Shown here: positions 39,696 through 54,420 of the stretch, piece after piece | How positions within the stretch are numbered: position 1 is the stretch's first letter | How the letters are laid out: the number at the start of each line of letters is the position of its first letter | Assembly (NCBI GenBank): GCA_013398615.1 | Contig: VZSR01000245.1 | Span: 515,434 to 579,433 of the forward strand | Source: Brachypodius melanocephalos | Taxonomy: Eukaryota; Chordata; Aves; Passeriformes; Pycnonotidae | DNA: 64,000 nucleotides | Direction: 5' to 3' | The notes under the pieces: generated by a model | The model's input: the letters and a program-made list of their open reading frames with translations, nothing else | Told to the model about the DNA's origin: nothing | Databases searched by the model: none | Program-made: the position numbers and the translations under genes

Positions 39696-40068
39696 GAGAA
39701 TGGGCAAGGTTGGAAGGGCCCACAGTGGGTCATCTGGTCCAACCTCCCTGCTCAAAGGGATCCTAGAGCACCTGGCACAGGATTGTGTCAGACAATTCTG
39801 GAATATCTCCAGTCAGGAGACTCCACACCCTCTCTGGTCAGTCTGTTCCCATGCACAGTCAGCTGCACAGTAAAGAAATTCTTCCTCATGTTCAGGTGGA
39901 GCTCCCTGTGCATCAGTTCCTGCCCATTGCCTCTTGTCCTGCAGCTCAGCACCCTGAGCAGAGCCTGCTCCATCCTCTGACACCTCCCTGCACATACAGA
40001 CATTGATGAGGTCCCCTCTCAGTCATCTCTTCTCAGAGCTCAACAGGCCAAGCTCCCTCAGCCCATCA
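39696..40068 (-). mobile_element. 5'-truncated CR1 LINE, 3' end only
   Basis: About 370 bases follow the reverse-complemented 3' end of avian CR1: GGTTGGAAGGGCCCA, CATCTGGTCCAACCTCCC, GAGACTCCACACCCTCTCTG, ACAGTAAAGAAATTCTTCCT, then TTGTCCTGCAGCTCAGCACC and CTCAACAGGCCAAGCTCCCT. The element therefore lies on the minus strand, antisense to OLFM3. Only the 3' UTR and perhaps the extreme end of ORF2 remain, the usual fate of CR1 copies, and the terminal ATTCTATG-type repeats are missing. Open frames seen here are shadows of the repeat. It sits 1.3 kb upstream of exon 2. Confidence 0.9.
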
Positions 40069-40651
40069 AGTCATCTACATTATGGCACTTTATTTTTCCT
40101 TGCCAAACATGGTAATAACACAATTTTGATTTTTCTATTAACTGCGGTAGAATTTCACTGCCATCTTCAATGACTTCTTCAGAGGAGTCACTGTTGTGAA
40201 AAGCCTGGGCTCTTTTCTTACCTCAGTCCACAGAGATACTGGCACCTCTTCAGAGATGAGGAACTCTGCAACTCCTGCACTAAGCTGCCAGGGAAGCATC
40301 AATATCAAAGCTTCCCAGTTTAAATAGTCACTTTCTCTGCTGGCACTGAGTACAATTTCATAATATAAATAGAAACTGATTCCAACTGTGTCCAAACCAA
40401 AATTACTTCAGTGATATCCATTAGCATCTCTACTATGAAATTCATCACCCAGTATAATATTAGGAAAGAATAAAGCACAATATTAACTTTAAATTACAGT
40501 TTAGAAAGGAAGTTCAAAAACTGCTTCTTATATCTTGTATTAAGTTCCATCACCTAAATGCTTTCAGTCATCTCATTATATTGTTTTCTGTCATTCCTAC
40601 ACACAAACATTAAATGCAGTTCAGTGTTACCCTGCTCTGCAAACATATGTG

Positions 40652-40693
40652 ATTTTTTTTTCCTTCCTTTTTTTTGTCCTTCCTTCCTTTCTC
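40652..40693. repeat. Pyrimidine-rich (TTCC) tract
   Basis: About 42 bases consist almost entirely of T and C with several TTCC units on the + strand. This is a low-complexity tract inside intron 1a. It is too far from the exon 2 acceptor (about 650 bases) to be its polypyrimidine tract. Confidence 0.8.
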
Positions 40694-41220
40694 AGTCACT
40701 GTTGCTATAAGAAACAGGTTGGGAATTTCCAGATTTCTGCTATCCCAGTGAAGGACATGCAGTGTTTTAATTGTCCTGCTTGCCATGTGCCCCATTCCCC
40801 TGGCCTAACCAGACACTTTTCCATCCTGCCCTGAGCAAGGCCCCGTTCCCTTGGCAAAGGGCAGGGGAAGCCTGTGGAGAACAGTTCCCATGAGGAGCAG
40901 CTTCAAGAGCAAACCTGTCCCCCACATCCAAACTGCTGCTGAGCCAATTCCCACCTGTGAGTCACACACTCTGCTCTCCCCAGGCTCAGAGGTTTGTTCT
41001 TGCCTGTCTTTGTTGTTTCCATTAGTCTAAAGTAAAAGTCATCCAGGTTGAAAGGACATGTTTGTTCTCTGCTGATGAAAACTTGGGCTGAATCACAAGC
41101 AGAACACTCTTCTCATCCACCCTGGAAACTGTGTGTGCTAAGTTCTTCTAGAGAACTATTGCAAAGGTGTGAGATACGGCAAAAGTAGGAAACTACCAAC
41201 TAATTAGCTAAGAGTAATAA

Positions 41221-44841
<3,621 letters not shown>

Positions 44842-45061
44842 GAGTTGAAAGAAAAGATGGATGAGCTTCTGCCACTGATTCCAGTTCTGGAACAATACAA
44901 AACTGATGCCAAGTTGATCACACAGTTCAAGGAGGAAATTAGGAATCTGTCTACTGTGCTCACTGGGATTCAGGAAGAAATTGGTGCTTATGACTATGAG
45001 GAACTACACCAGCGTGTAATCAATTTAGAAACCAGGCTTCGTGACTGCATGAAAAAGCTCA
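44842..45061 (+). CDS. OLFM3: OLFM3 exon 4 (shared; end of coiled coil, phase-1 donor)
   Basis: 73 codons plus one base, ELKEKMDELLPLIPVLEQYK through ETRLRDCMKKL, correspond to residues 145-217. The Thr codon at 218 is split (A here, CA in exon 5). The region continues the coiled coil and ends with Cys213 just before the olfactomedin domain. A sequon NLS is at residue 179. The acceptor is TTTAACAG and the donor GTAAGT. Reading on without splicing adds 21 residues before a TAG at 45124-45126. This junction corresponds to the place where short, domain-lacking isoforms of the paralogue OLFM1 end, but I see no separate short-isoform exon here. Confidence 0.96.
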
Positions 45062-47804
45062 GTAAGTTAACAAGTTCATGGCAAATTTGGTCCCTTGGCT
45101 GTGCCTTTTTAGTTGTCTCTCTTTAGAAAGATTAAGGTTTGGCGGAGGGGGGATTGTTTGTTTCTTTGATGAAAGACTGCATTATATTTTGGACTGTGCT
45201 ACCCTAATAAAAGACAAGAGTAACTCAACCTAGGGTCAGTTATATCATGCTTAGTACATGACATAATGTACTGCCTTACTGTATACAGAAGGAATTAGAT
45301 GAAAAATTATAACAGATAGCAAGTTCAAAATCTGAGGTTTAAGCCACTTGGAGAATTACAAATAATCTTTTATAAAAGCTCAGGCACTGCTACTAGAGTC
45401 ATCTTTGGGCTGTTAATGTGAAAAAAAAATAGTGAAAAGTACATTAGAAATAGTTTTGAGATGTCCACATCGTAATCCCAGCATCTTGCTGTATCACCTG
45501 AGAGGCCACGCTGACTGCAATGTCTTTAGCCTGTCATATTAATGTTAAGGAGATCTGCCATTCTCCAATTCGCATTACAGTCTAACCAAACTTCACATCT
45601 AACGTAAAGGGGCCAAAGCATGATTTCTGCAGGATGCACAGCAGCAATCCATTGCCACTCCTGCACCAGGTTTGCCTCAGGCCGCCTCCATCTTGGCTGC
45701 TCCTGTGCTGCCTTAGTTAGAAGTCAAACGTTGAGCATTTTTGAAAATCAACATTAGCTCAGTATCACCTACTAAAACTAAGGGCCTGAAGGATCAATAT
45801 CAAGTGCCAGCCTCGACTTCCATTAGGGATAGGTTTCCTGCTTTACAAACACAATGCAGTCTCCTCTCTTCCCAGTTTATCCATGCATTTGGAGATTTCT
45901 GAACGGATCACTGTTGCAACCTGGATAACTACAGCAAACAATCCAGCCCCTTTATGAAAAATAAACACTTTGCAATTTAACACTGAACATGAATAAACTT
46001 GAAATTTCAAGGTTCAGGCCTGTGATCAGTGTCTCAGTTATCAAGTGTGGGGTTTTTACTTTTAAATGCTACCCAGGACATTAAATATCTTCTTAACTGG
46101 ATAAGCAGAGCCTCCCTATTTTTGTGATGCAGTAGAATGAGAAAAATCTAGGTTGAGTTAGCCTCTTAAATAATTTATTTCTTTATTTTATTCTGGAAAT
46201 AGCACAGTGATGATGTGCTAAAATATATGAAAGACTTCTTCAAACAGAAATTTCTTATGATCCTATTTTCCCTCAGTACACACACATAATAGCACGTTAC
46301 TGCATTGACAGAAGACAGTCAGGAGAAAACTGCTGTGGTGCAATACTGCAGCAAACAACAAAATTCCTATGAATAAACAGTATATCTGATAGTGAGTGTC
46401 CCAGTTAGTTATTAGATACCAAAAATCATCAGTTCAACAAGTATCTTGTTTTTCTTTGCTTTTACAGCATCTTATAACAGCAGTTAGTGAAGCAGTGTGA
46501 GATGTGTTTTGGACAACAGAATTACTGGGTGTATTGACATCCTATCTATCCTGAATTCCTGCAACATATTCTAATCTCTTGATGTACCAAATGAAAAAAA
46601 AAAAAAAGAAAGAAAAATTACATATATTAGCGGTAGAGGGAAAGTTTTTTTAATAAAATAAATTATTAAACATATCCATTATAAAAAGGGAATGGAGCTT
46701 CTCAAGAGGTAACACAGATTCATTCATCCTTATTGGCATTATTCCCTGGTCTTAAAAGCTGAAATGACTTTTATGGGCCCCTACTAATGGGCTGGCTGTT
46801 TTTCTGGCCTGTCCCTGTGTGCCTTTTGAAGTACAAACAGCCTCAGTTCAGCTTCCTGTAACTGCTGAGCGCTGGGGCTGTGTGCTCAGATCAAAGAGCA
46901 CGAGGGGAGAGCAGCTCTCATGCCAACACCTGCTTTGTGGCCACATTGGGCACTCTGGAGATGACCCAGCTGTGCCTGTCCATGCCAGCCTGACTGCCAG
47001 AAGCCAATGGCCCCAGTGTGCCACAGGATCTGGCTTGAATTTTCACAGATTTTGTTGCATTTCAAAATACAATTTCCTAATCAGTGTGTGCAATAGCTAT
47101 TCTCTATTCTTCTCCCTAGCAGGTGCTTTTCAGCAGTATAGTGCATTATTTATGTTGTCCTGGCCACTTGAAAGGGTTCTTCCATCTGCACTGGCAACAC
47201 TTCCAACACTCATTACAGTACACTGAGCAGTTATCTTACTTTCATTGAAGTTTAATGATTACCACAACAGTTGTGATGATTGAATTTTGCTCCTTCTCTT
47301 TGGAATAAGAGAAAATTCAAGATGAAGCTGCTGGGAAATCAGTTGACAAATCGCAGCTAAACATGTAAGAACAGAGTGCCTGTGATTACACACAGCCCAA
47401 ATTCACATGTAATTATGCATGTATGGGTCCTTTGCTGATAGTCCTGTAAGTCATGGGTGTTTATAAGAGAATTCAGGTTGCACAGTATGATTGGAACCCT
47501 CCTATTCTTGTTGTCATGACATGGTTATGAAATTGGACTAAAACTTACATGGGTAGCATTCATAGAAGCCAATACTCTGGCATATAATTAGAGTAGATAT
47601 ATATTGGATTCATGTTTAGCTACGTCTGATTATAATGTAGACTCTGAACAATATTTTACAGTAACATTTTTGTTAGAAATTCAAAAGTAGAATATTCTAT
47701 GTATCCAAAGAAGTTCTGTTACATCAGTGGCAGAGGAGCTATTAGTGCAGGCATGAGATTATTGACAGTGATTGCAGTGATACTTCTACTTCCAAAGCAT
47801 CCTT

Positions 47805-48010
47805 CCCTTTGGGATTTGAAGAACTTTACAAATATGATTTAGTATAAAACTGGGCAATAGAGATATAGTTTCTTATCCCTATTTTGTAGATGAAGGAACA
47901 AGCAGCCCAAAAGTAAAAATGAATTTTCTAAAGATTACACAGCAAGTCATGGCACCCATTCGGAAAAATCCAGGGCATTCCTCTCACCAAACTCTAATAA
48001 CTATGTTATA
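47805..48010 (+). mobile_element. Ancient MIR/L3-tail-like SINE remnant
   Basis: The order of motifs is AACTTTACAAATATGATTTA, CTTATCCCTATTTTGTAGAT, GATGAAGGAACAAG, then AAAGATTACACAGCAAGTCA, TGGCA and AATCCAGGGCATTCC. This follows the amniote MIR/L3 3' consensus (CTTTACAAA, ATTATCCCCATTTTACAGAT, GATGGGGAAACTGAGGC, AGGTCACACAGCAAGTCA, GTGGCAGAGC, ACCCAGGTCTCC) with heavy substitution. Elements of this kind predate the bird-mammal split, so a copy here may be shared by other amniotes. The ends are approximate. Confidence 0.65.
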
Positions 48011-48967
48011 GTGCTTCCTGGATTCATATTATGCAGGAAAACAGAGATACATTCATTAAGAACTAATTCTTCATTCCCTCATATTAGTATGTTAAAACAA
48101 ATTTGACCATAAGCAGAAAAGTGCAAGCAGTAAAACACTCGTAATTCATTTGTGCAAGTGCCAAAGAAAAACCCACTTCATTTTCCCTATTTATTATCTT
48201 AAAAAACCCAAACATAATAATGATGCTTATGAACATTTCAAGAGAATGTTGTGCTTTTATTTCCTGTGCCAGTCCTTGTACAAGTGATACCCTCAGTTGC
48301 TCTATATGGCACTACCAATCTTCAACCACATCACAGAGAATGGGACAATCTACCCATTTCCAGCTATCCCAAAGTATCTCCTCTCCAGCTGCACTATCAC
48401 AGCCTCCTCATGGTACTTGCTCACTTTGGATCTTTGCTGGGCATTCTGCCCCAGAGATTTTCACAGCCCACAGGCTGTACAAAAGTACATCTGTTTTTCA
48501 ATGGTCACTTCATGCTCAACTTCTTCCCTAACATAAATAAATACTGCAAATCATGAACAGACTTACAAGAATTGTTATAGGAGAGGAATCAAACCAGAAA
48601 GATCTGGATTGTGCATATGATGTTTCTTGTGCAGCTCAGTTTAGGATGTAAAAAGACTATGATTGGGATTTTCCAACTACTACGATCAGTTATGGGTGGG
48701 GCTTTCTAATGTAGGCAGCTGCTTCTTCCAAAGCCAAGGGAAAGAGGCTGAGGGCTTCTAAAAATCCACTGCTTTTCTGTGTAACCCCATCTGAACCTCT
48801 TAGAGAAGGAAAGTGAAGCCTAGAAGTATCACATTTTTCTCAGAGTACCTGAACTTCTTCACATGTGCTAGTAGGGAGATATATTTGACCTAACTTTTTA
48901 CTGGCATCTCGTCCTTCTGTCAGAGAATCAAATTGCTAATAACCAAAACTTTCTGTGTGTTGACTTC

Positions 48968-49227
48968 NNNNNNNNNNNNNNNNNNNNNNNNNNNNNNNNN
49001 NNNNNNNNNNNNNNNNNNNNNNNNNNNNNNNNNNNNNNNNNNNNNNNNNNNNNNNNNNNNNNNNNNNNNNNNNNNNNNNNNNNNNNNNNNNNNNNNNNNN
49101 NNNNNNNNNNNNNNNNNNNNNNNNNNNNNNNNNNNNNNNNNNNNNNNNNNNNNNNNNNNNNNNNNNNNNNNNNNNNNNNNNNNNNNNNNNNNNNNNNNNN
49201 NNNNNNNNNNNNNNNNNNNNNNNNNNN
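48968..49227. other. Assembly gap (260 N)
   Basis: 260 unknown bases lie in intron 4. The non-round length suggests an estimated gap. All OLFM3 codons are accounted for without it, so no known coding exon is missing. An alternative exon or a repeat could be hidden there. Confidence 0.99.
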
Positions 49228-52117
49228 CTCAGCATGCAAGATCAATTTTAATACAGCCACCCAAACAATTAAAATGTTCATTCTGCAGCTGCAAATACAG
49301 ACAGGGATTAGATCAATACTCTTAAATAGTCAAGAAGAAGCTGTTACAGCTTTGGTGGAGGAGTAAGGAAAAATTCTCAGACTGAAAGCAAAGTTGGAAG
49401 TGCTTAAAACCAAGAGAAAAATCATCTTGTGTCAGTGAACTGTTAAACCTGTCTTCTGCAAAAGTTACTTGTGTAGCCTTAAGCAGTTTAAAACAGCATC
49501 AGCTGATTCAAGGTGACCATTCAGGCAAGACTTGCCCTGGGGCCTTGTCCTTTCAAGCAGTGCTTTCTGAACTGGGAGGACTTTCTGATTGGTTTGAGGT
49601 CTTTGACTTGCTCATTAAATAGAAACCCAGTCATAAGGATCCCTCAGCTATGAGGAGGCTGGGATGACAAGACAGAGGTGAGCTCTAACAGCTCTGCTGC
49701 TTCTTTTTACTGTCCATGCTGTCAGCAAGTAGGTCAGCAGAGCTCAAGTACTGCTGGGCTTTACAGAAGAGGCTTGCTGATGGCATATGAATTATTAATA
49801 CAATGGGAATTACTTATCATATGTGGAAAAAATACTTGTAGTATTCCTTAGTTTTAAATACTAGTTACAGCAAGTTATATCATGAAATAAGCAGATCTAT
49901 GAGTTTCTATTTAATGAGGAAGGAAGAGAAAAATGGGACCTACTATAGGGCAGGAGGGAAAAAAATCCTCATGTTTCTTGCAAAGTGCTTGGTTTTGTTA
50001 TACCAAAAAGGGAAGCTTTGTCACTTCAGTCAGCTGCCCCTCAGCTATACAGCAGCTCTCCTAAGAGTCTTCTTTCTTGATCATTGCATGATGTCTGGGA
50101 ATAAAAATTTGATCAGAAATATACCCTGACTCAAACTGCTGATCATTTAGCAGCTGAAATACAATGTCATCTCTTTTCACATTGAACAGCATCTCAATAC
50201 ATTTTGAAAGATCATTCTCTAAAAGCATCTAACTCCTGTGACAGGGGTAGTTCATGTAGTTTAAACTAAATGAAGGCTTAAGAGGCTCATTAATTATGAA
50301 CAGTGTGTGACTAACTCTAATCAGTGAGCTATACATTCAGGATAAATACAATACTACAGAGAAACCACAGTACTGACACTTCAGCATACGAATCTCAGAA
50401 TTGTTCTCTAACCTCCAAAAGGTGTCTTCAGATAGCAAATTCTTTTTATGGTTTCCCACTAATTGCAGTACTGTGTTGTAAAGGCACCAATTAGTGTTAG
50501 CACACCTTATAACTCATGCATTCACTGTGTTTTAATTATCCTAGAAACCACAAGTTCAGGAGTAATTGTTATTCTGATTTCTTTCTGCTTATTAGTTTTC
50601 TGATAACTCATTCCAAATTAAGTATTCCAAATTCAAGCTCAAACCTTCAGAAGGGTTATCTCTTGCCCATTTCTGAGACTATTTACTAACAGACCACCTA
50701 AAAATAAAAGCCTTCACCTTGATAGGTTATAGTTCTCAACCTTCCAAGCTAATAGCAGTTCGTGCTGTAGAAAAAGAGCACTCAGCACACAATGCTAGCA
50801 GCCCACCTGCAAAAAAATCCAGAATAAAAAAAACCTATGTCCTATCATAACCAAGTATTAAAAAACCTGTAAGATTCTTTAAAATGGGAAATCCCAAAAA
50901 TATCTTCAAAATACTGCAACATGCATAGATTGAGATATGTCTCTTAATTGACCCAGAAAATAGACACAGCCTACCCTGCTCATTGAGGTCTCAGCATGCA
51001 TTCAGTTGTCTTCATTTCCAATACTCCAGCTTCCCTGGCTGTGAATAGCAACTACCCAAGCAGCCTCTGAGTTTTCACCACAGCATTAACCCATTCTAAA
51101 TGACCAAAATAGGCTGGCATAATACATTCCTTTCCAGGTACAGACTATAAAATTCAGGTTTGATGTGATCCTCTCTTGAGCTGAATAAATTCACTCTCAA
51201 CATCTGACGTAGTTTGTTTTCCACATTTCCTAGACAGGTGTGGTTACCAGTATAGCCCAACCATGTAGCACAGATAAGCACTTATTTTTAATTCTAAAAA
51301 ATTGTTTCACTTCTTTTCACATTCTATTATTTAAAAACACGCTATTGGACCTAATTACGTGCACACCACTGTGTGATATTAAATCTTGGTAAACACATGA
51401 ATTCCACTGGGAGCTTGTTACTAATAGATATCTTATTAATGTCCCCTAAAATATAGATTTTTGAGTTGTTAGGAAGGTCAGCATCTGAGATGGCATCGAC
51501 TTTCATTATTTCCTCCTAGACAGTCAAATGGATTAGAAGCCAACCAGTACAGCCAAGCTTGCTAAATAATTCTCCCACTCACTCTCTTCAGGCAGCCTCC
51601 AGTACAGAAAGTGCTATGTGTGTGTAAGCAGGGGGCAGCTGGGCACAAGCTTTGAGTACAGCAATGTTGTGTGCAAAAGCTTATTTTTGTGTCTGCCCTT
51701 AACCCCCTTGTCACCTTGGTCAACGGAAAACTGAAACATCCATCAATCCCAGCTCTGTGCTGAATTTTCTGAGGGCAAAAGTTGGGGATGGGATTATGTC
51801 TTCATTTCACTTGTTATTAAACATTCTTCACTTCAGCTCAGAAGATATTTTACCAGTTGTATTTTAGCCCAAAGACCATAACTGTGCTTCAAAAGTTGTA
51901 AATACAAAAATATATACCAATAAAATTTTATATATATATTTTTGCATATTTATATTACTCTTCAATATGGAAATGTTCCTCTAGTGAAGGTGACAATCAA
52001 TCTTCAACATTAGCCTGGATCCCCTGGAACCACCATGTAGTTTAGAGCATTTGGTCTTGTGCTCTAACTGATGTCAAGGAAGGTTATGCATTAATGCATT
52101 TGTTTTTTTGATTTCAG

Positions 52118-52224
52118 CATGTGGCAAATTGATGAAAATTACAGGCCCCATTACAGTGAAGATATCTGGAACCCGATTTGGAGCCTGGATGACGGATCCA
52201 TTGGCATCAGAGAAAAATAACCGA
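52118..52224 (+). CDS. OLFM3: OLFM3 exon 5 (shared; start of olfactomedin domain)
   Basis: 107 bases complete Thr218 and encode CGKLMKITGPITVKISGTRF through SEKNNR, residues 219-253. Cys219 opens the olfactomedin domain. By homology to myocilin and other family members it pairs with the Cys in the FMICGTLYV segment of exon 6 (Cys401). The FGAWMTDPLA motif is a hallmark of noelins. The acceptor is TTTGATTTCAG and the donor CGA|GTATGT. The downstream junction is phase 0. Confidence 0.96.
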
Positions 52225-53538
52225 GTATGTTAATCTATCTTTGTCTCCTGGAGTCTTACTTGCTTCATTTTAATCTTTTAAAAGTTATTTTCCCCTAGGA
52301 AGTTACATTCCCAAGCATGTTTTTCTACTTCAGTCATTTTCACACTCAAACATCTCCAGAGAAAAAGCAACATTGTTTTTTGAAAAATAGCCAAAGACAA
52401 ATGTTATCTAAGCATTTTTGTGCCATTCCCTTCAACTTTTTCAGGGTTGACAAACATCTATCGGAATTGACAACCCATTTTTTTTTTCTGTTTCCTAACA
52501 TATTTAATTGTGCTTAAGTCTTTTAAGAACCAGAGTAATCTAAAACAAACATCAACGTTTTTACCCAAGAGCAGGAGCCATAATGCAGCACAGTTAAAAC
52601 TGGCAGGATTAGGCTCCATGTAGGCACTAGTTAGATCATTTGCTCTGTCACATCCAAGTTATGTTACTGTTTCATTGTTTGGATCTCAAATTTCCTACAG
52701 TTTTGAGAAGCTCTCTTCATCAAAGCGCTTTGGAAGTCAAACCACTAGGTTTCATTTGTATGAAACCCACAACATTAATTTTTTGAATACAGAAAAGAAA
52801 CCAAAGGCAACAGAAAAAGCAACAGAAAAATGACAATAAATAAAGATTTGTGTGCAGCTCTTCCCTGCCTGCTGTGTTCATGCAGGTTTGCTACTGACTC
52901 CAGAAATCTCAATTACCTGAAGGAGAGCAACAAACTCTGAGAAACAAAAAGGAGAAAAAGCAAATTGCATGAAGGAAAAAAATGGGGAAATGGAAGTTGC
53001 ATTAAGAACATTAAAAAGAAGTAATAATTCTGTTTTAAGGGGGGAAAATGGCTTTGAGACTTTACTGGTTTCATTGCTATTGTTTTTGTTTCCTTTACTA
53101 AGAAAAGACTATTTTTCTTTGAATAAACAATCAGCTGAAAAAATTTTAACCACATTTATTCCTAAGTTTATCTCACATGCCATTTCCCATCTCTCTCAGA
53201 TTATTCGTCTCTAGAAATATCTTTAAGCAAGCACCATATAGCAGAGGCCCAAACACAGAATAATCCAGAATTAATTTTCTCTGAAAATGCAGACACTGTA
53301 GTTAGTAACAGTTGTGTTGAGAGTTCACCTGTACAGATAAGTTTGATTCAGGAATTCAGGAGTTCCTCCTGCTTTTGTAACATAAAGGAACATGGGCAAT
53401 ATTGCACTTTGATAGCCTGCTGCACATCTAAAACTTGTTTTCCTTCTGTTTGTGCAATGTCTCCATCATGCCATATCATGATCACGTACCACACAGCGTG
53501 TTGGTGATGTTCACTCCCAATCTTTGTTTTCTTTCCAG
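52225..53538 (+). other. OLFM3: Intron 5
   Basis: A 1.3-kb AT-rich intron from GTATGT to TTTCTTTCCAG. No repeats are recognised. Open frames at 52317 and 52969 are short and without domains. Confidence 0.85.
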
Positions 53539-54216
53539 GTCTGGTACATGGATAGTTACACTAACAATAAAATTGTCCGTGAATACAAATCAATCGCAGA
53601 CTTCGTCAGTGGGGCCGAATCAAGGACATACAACCTTCCATTCAAATGGGCAGGAACCAACCACGTTGTCTACAATGGCTCCCTGTATTTCAACAAGTAC
53701 CAGAGCAACATCATCATCAAGTACAGCTTTGACACGGGGCGGGTGCTGGCACAGCGCAGCCTGGAGTACGCTGGCTTCCACAACGTCTACCCCTACACCT
53801 GGGGGGGCTTCTCTGATATCGACCTGATGGCAGATGAGATTGGGCTGTGGGCTGTGTATGCCACCAACCAGAACGCAGGCAACATTGTCATCAGCCAGCT
53901 GAACCAGGACACGCTGGAGGTGCTGAAGAGCTGGAGCACGGGCTACCCGAAGAGAAGTGCTGGAGAATCCTTCATGATCTGTGGCACCTTGTATGTCACT
54001 AACTCGCACTTGACAGGAGCTAAGGTCTACTACTCCTACTCCACAAAAACCTCCACTTACGAGTACACAGACATTCCTTTCCATAATCAGTATTTTCATA
54101 TATCCATGCTTGACTACAATGCAAGAGATAGAGCTCTCTATGCCTGGAATAATGGACATCAAGTCCTGTTTAACGTCACCCTTTTCCACATCATTAAAAC
54201 TGAGGATGACTCATAA
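53539..54216 (+). CDS. OLFM3: OLFM3 exon 6 (terminal; olfactomedin beta-propeller, stop codon)
   Basis: 225 codons plus TAA correspond to residues 254-478, from VWYMDSYTNNKIVREYKS to FHIIKTEDDS. This is most of the five-bladed olfactomedin beta-propeller. Compared with myocilin's calcium site I place Asp352 (in ADEIGLW), Glu396 (where myocilin has Asn) with Ser397, and Leu444-Asp445 (in SMLDYNARD). Cys401 should pair with Cys219. Sequons are NGS at 299 and NVT at 465. The C-terminus is acidic but is not a KDEL-type retention signal, unlike the SDEL end of OLFM1. Codons in the middle of the exon are strongly G/C-ending, giving long shadow frames on both strands (for example minus 53620-54189), which are not genes. 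Confidence 0.97.
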   Translation, partial: VWYMDSYTNNKIVREYKSIADFVSGAESRTYNLPFKWAGTNHVVYNGSLYFNKYQSNIIIKYSFDTGRVLAQRSLEYAGFHNVYPYTWGGFSDIDLMADEIGLWAVYATNQNAGNIVISQLNQDTLEVLKSWSTGYPKRSAGESFMICGTLYVTNSHLTGAKVYYSYSTKTSTYEYTDIPFHNQYFHISMLDYNARDRALYAWNNGHQVLFNVTLFHIIKTEDDS

Positions 54217-54420
54217 TTTTCTTTCCCTTACCTCCCTCCCTCAAAGCAGTCTCATTTGTGATTAACTCTAAAAGCATCCATCTCTCTCAGTTCCTTTTAA
54301 TTTATATTTCTTTCTTCATTAAACAAAAGCAACATTTTGTACTATGTAATGCATTTCAAATATGGCTGAACCTGTCAAAAATGACCTGTCAGAAATAAAA
54401 AGCATCTTAACTCATGGTTC
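54217..54420 (+). other. OLFM3: OLFM3 3' UTR (minimum extent)
   Basis: The sequence directly after the stop codon must be 3' UTR. It is T-rich, without a further coding exon. The first good AATAAA lies 178 bases after the stop. Terminal exons of this family often have longer 3' UTRs, and the AT-rich sequence continues to at least 54.9 kb without a better hexamer that I can single out. The end given is therefore a minimum based on that hexamer plus a usual cleavage distance. Confidence 0.5.
54394..54399 (+). terminator. OLFM3: Candidate poly-A signal AATAAA
   Basis: A canonical hexamer lies 178 bases after the stop codon. About 30 bases later there is a T/G-bearing stretch (TGGTTCTGCAAGGTCTGT) that could serve as the downstream element. 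Whether this or a more distal site is used cannot be decided from sequence. Confidence 0.4.

Larger units (their letters stand above)
45062..52117 (+). other. OLFM3: Intron 4, with gap and MIR-like element
   Basis: This 7.06-kb intron runs from GTAAGT to a T-rich acceptor TTTGATTTCAG. It contains an assembly gap (48968-49227) and an ancient MIR/L3-tail-like element (about 47805-48010). A GC-richer patch at about 46800-47000 carries a 135-codon open frame without any domain I recognise. The rest is AT-rich and unidentified. Confidence 0.85.

Noticed and set aside
46819..47226. 135-codon frame in a GC-richer patch of intron 4
   Set aside because: No recognisable domain and no convincing flanking splice sites. 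OLFM3 is complete without it.
53435..53827. 130-codon plus-strand frame with a Ser/Thr-rich end
   Set aside because: It is a shifted frame running from intron 5 into exon 6. The real frame encodes the olfactomedin domain and is supported by splice sites and family sequence.
53620..54189. 189-codon minus-strand frame
   Set aside because: It is antisense to OLFM3 exon 6, created by the G/C-ending codons of the sense strand. It has no similarity to any family I know.
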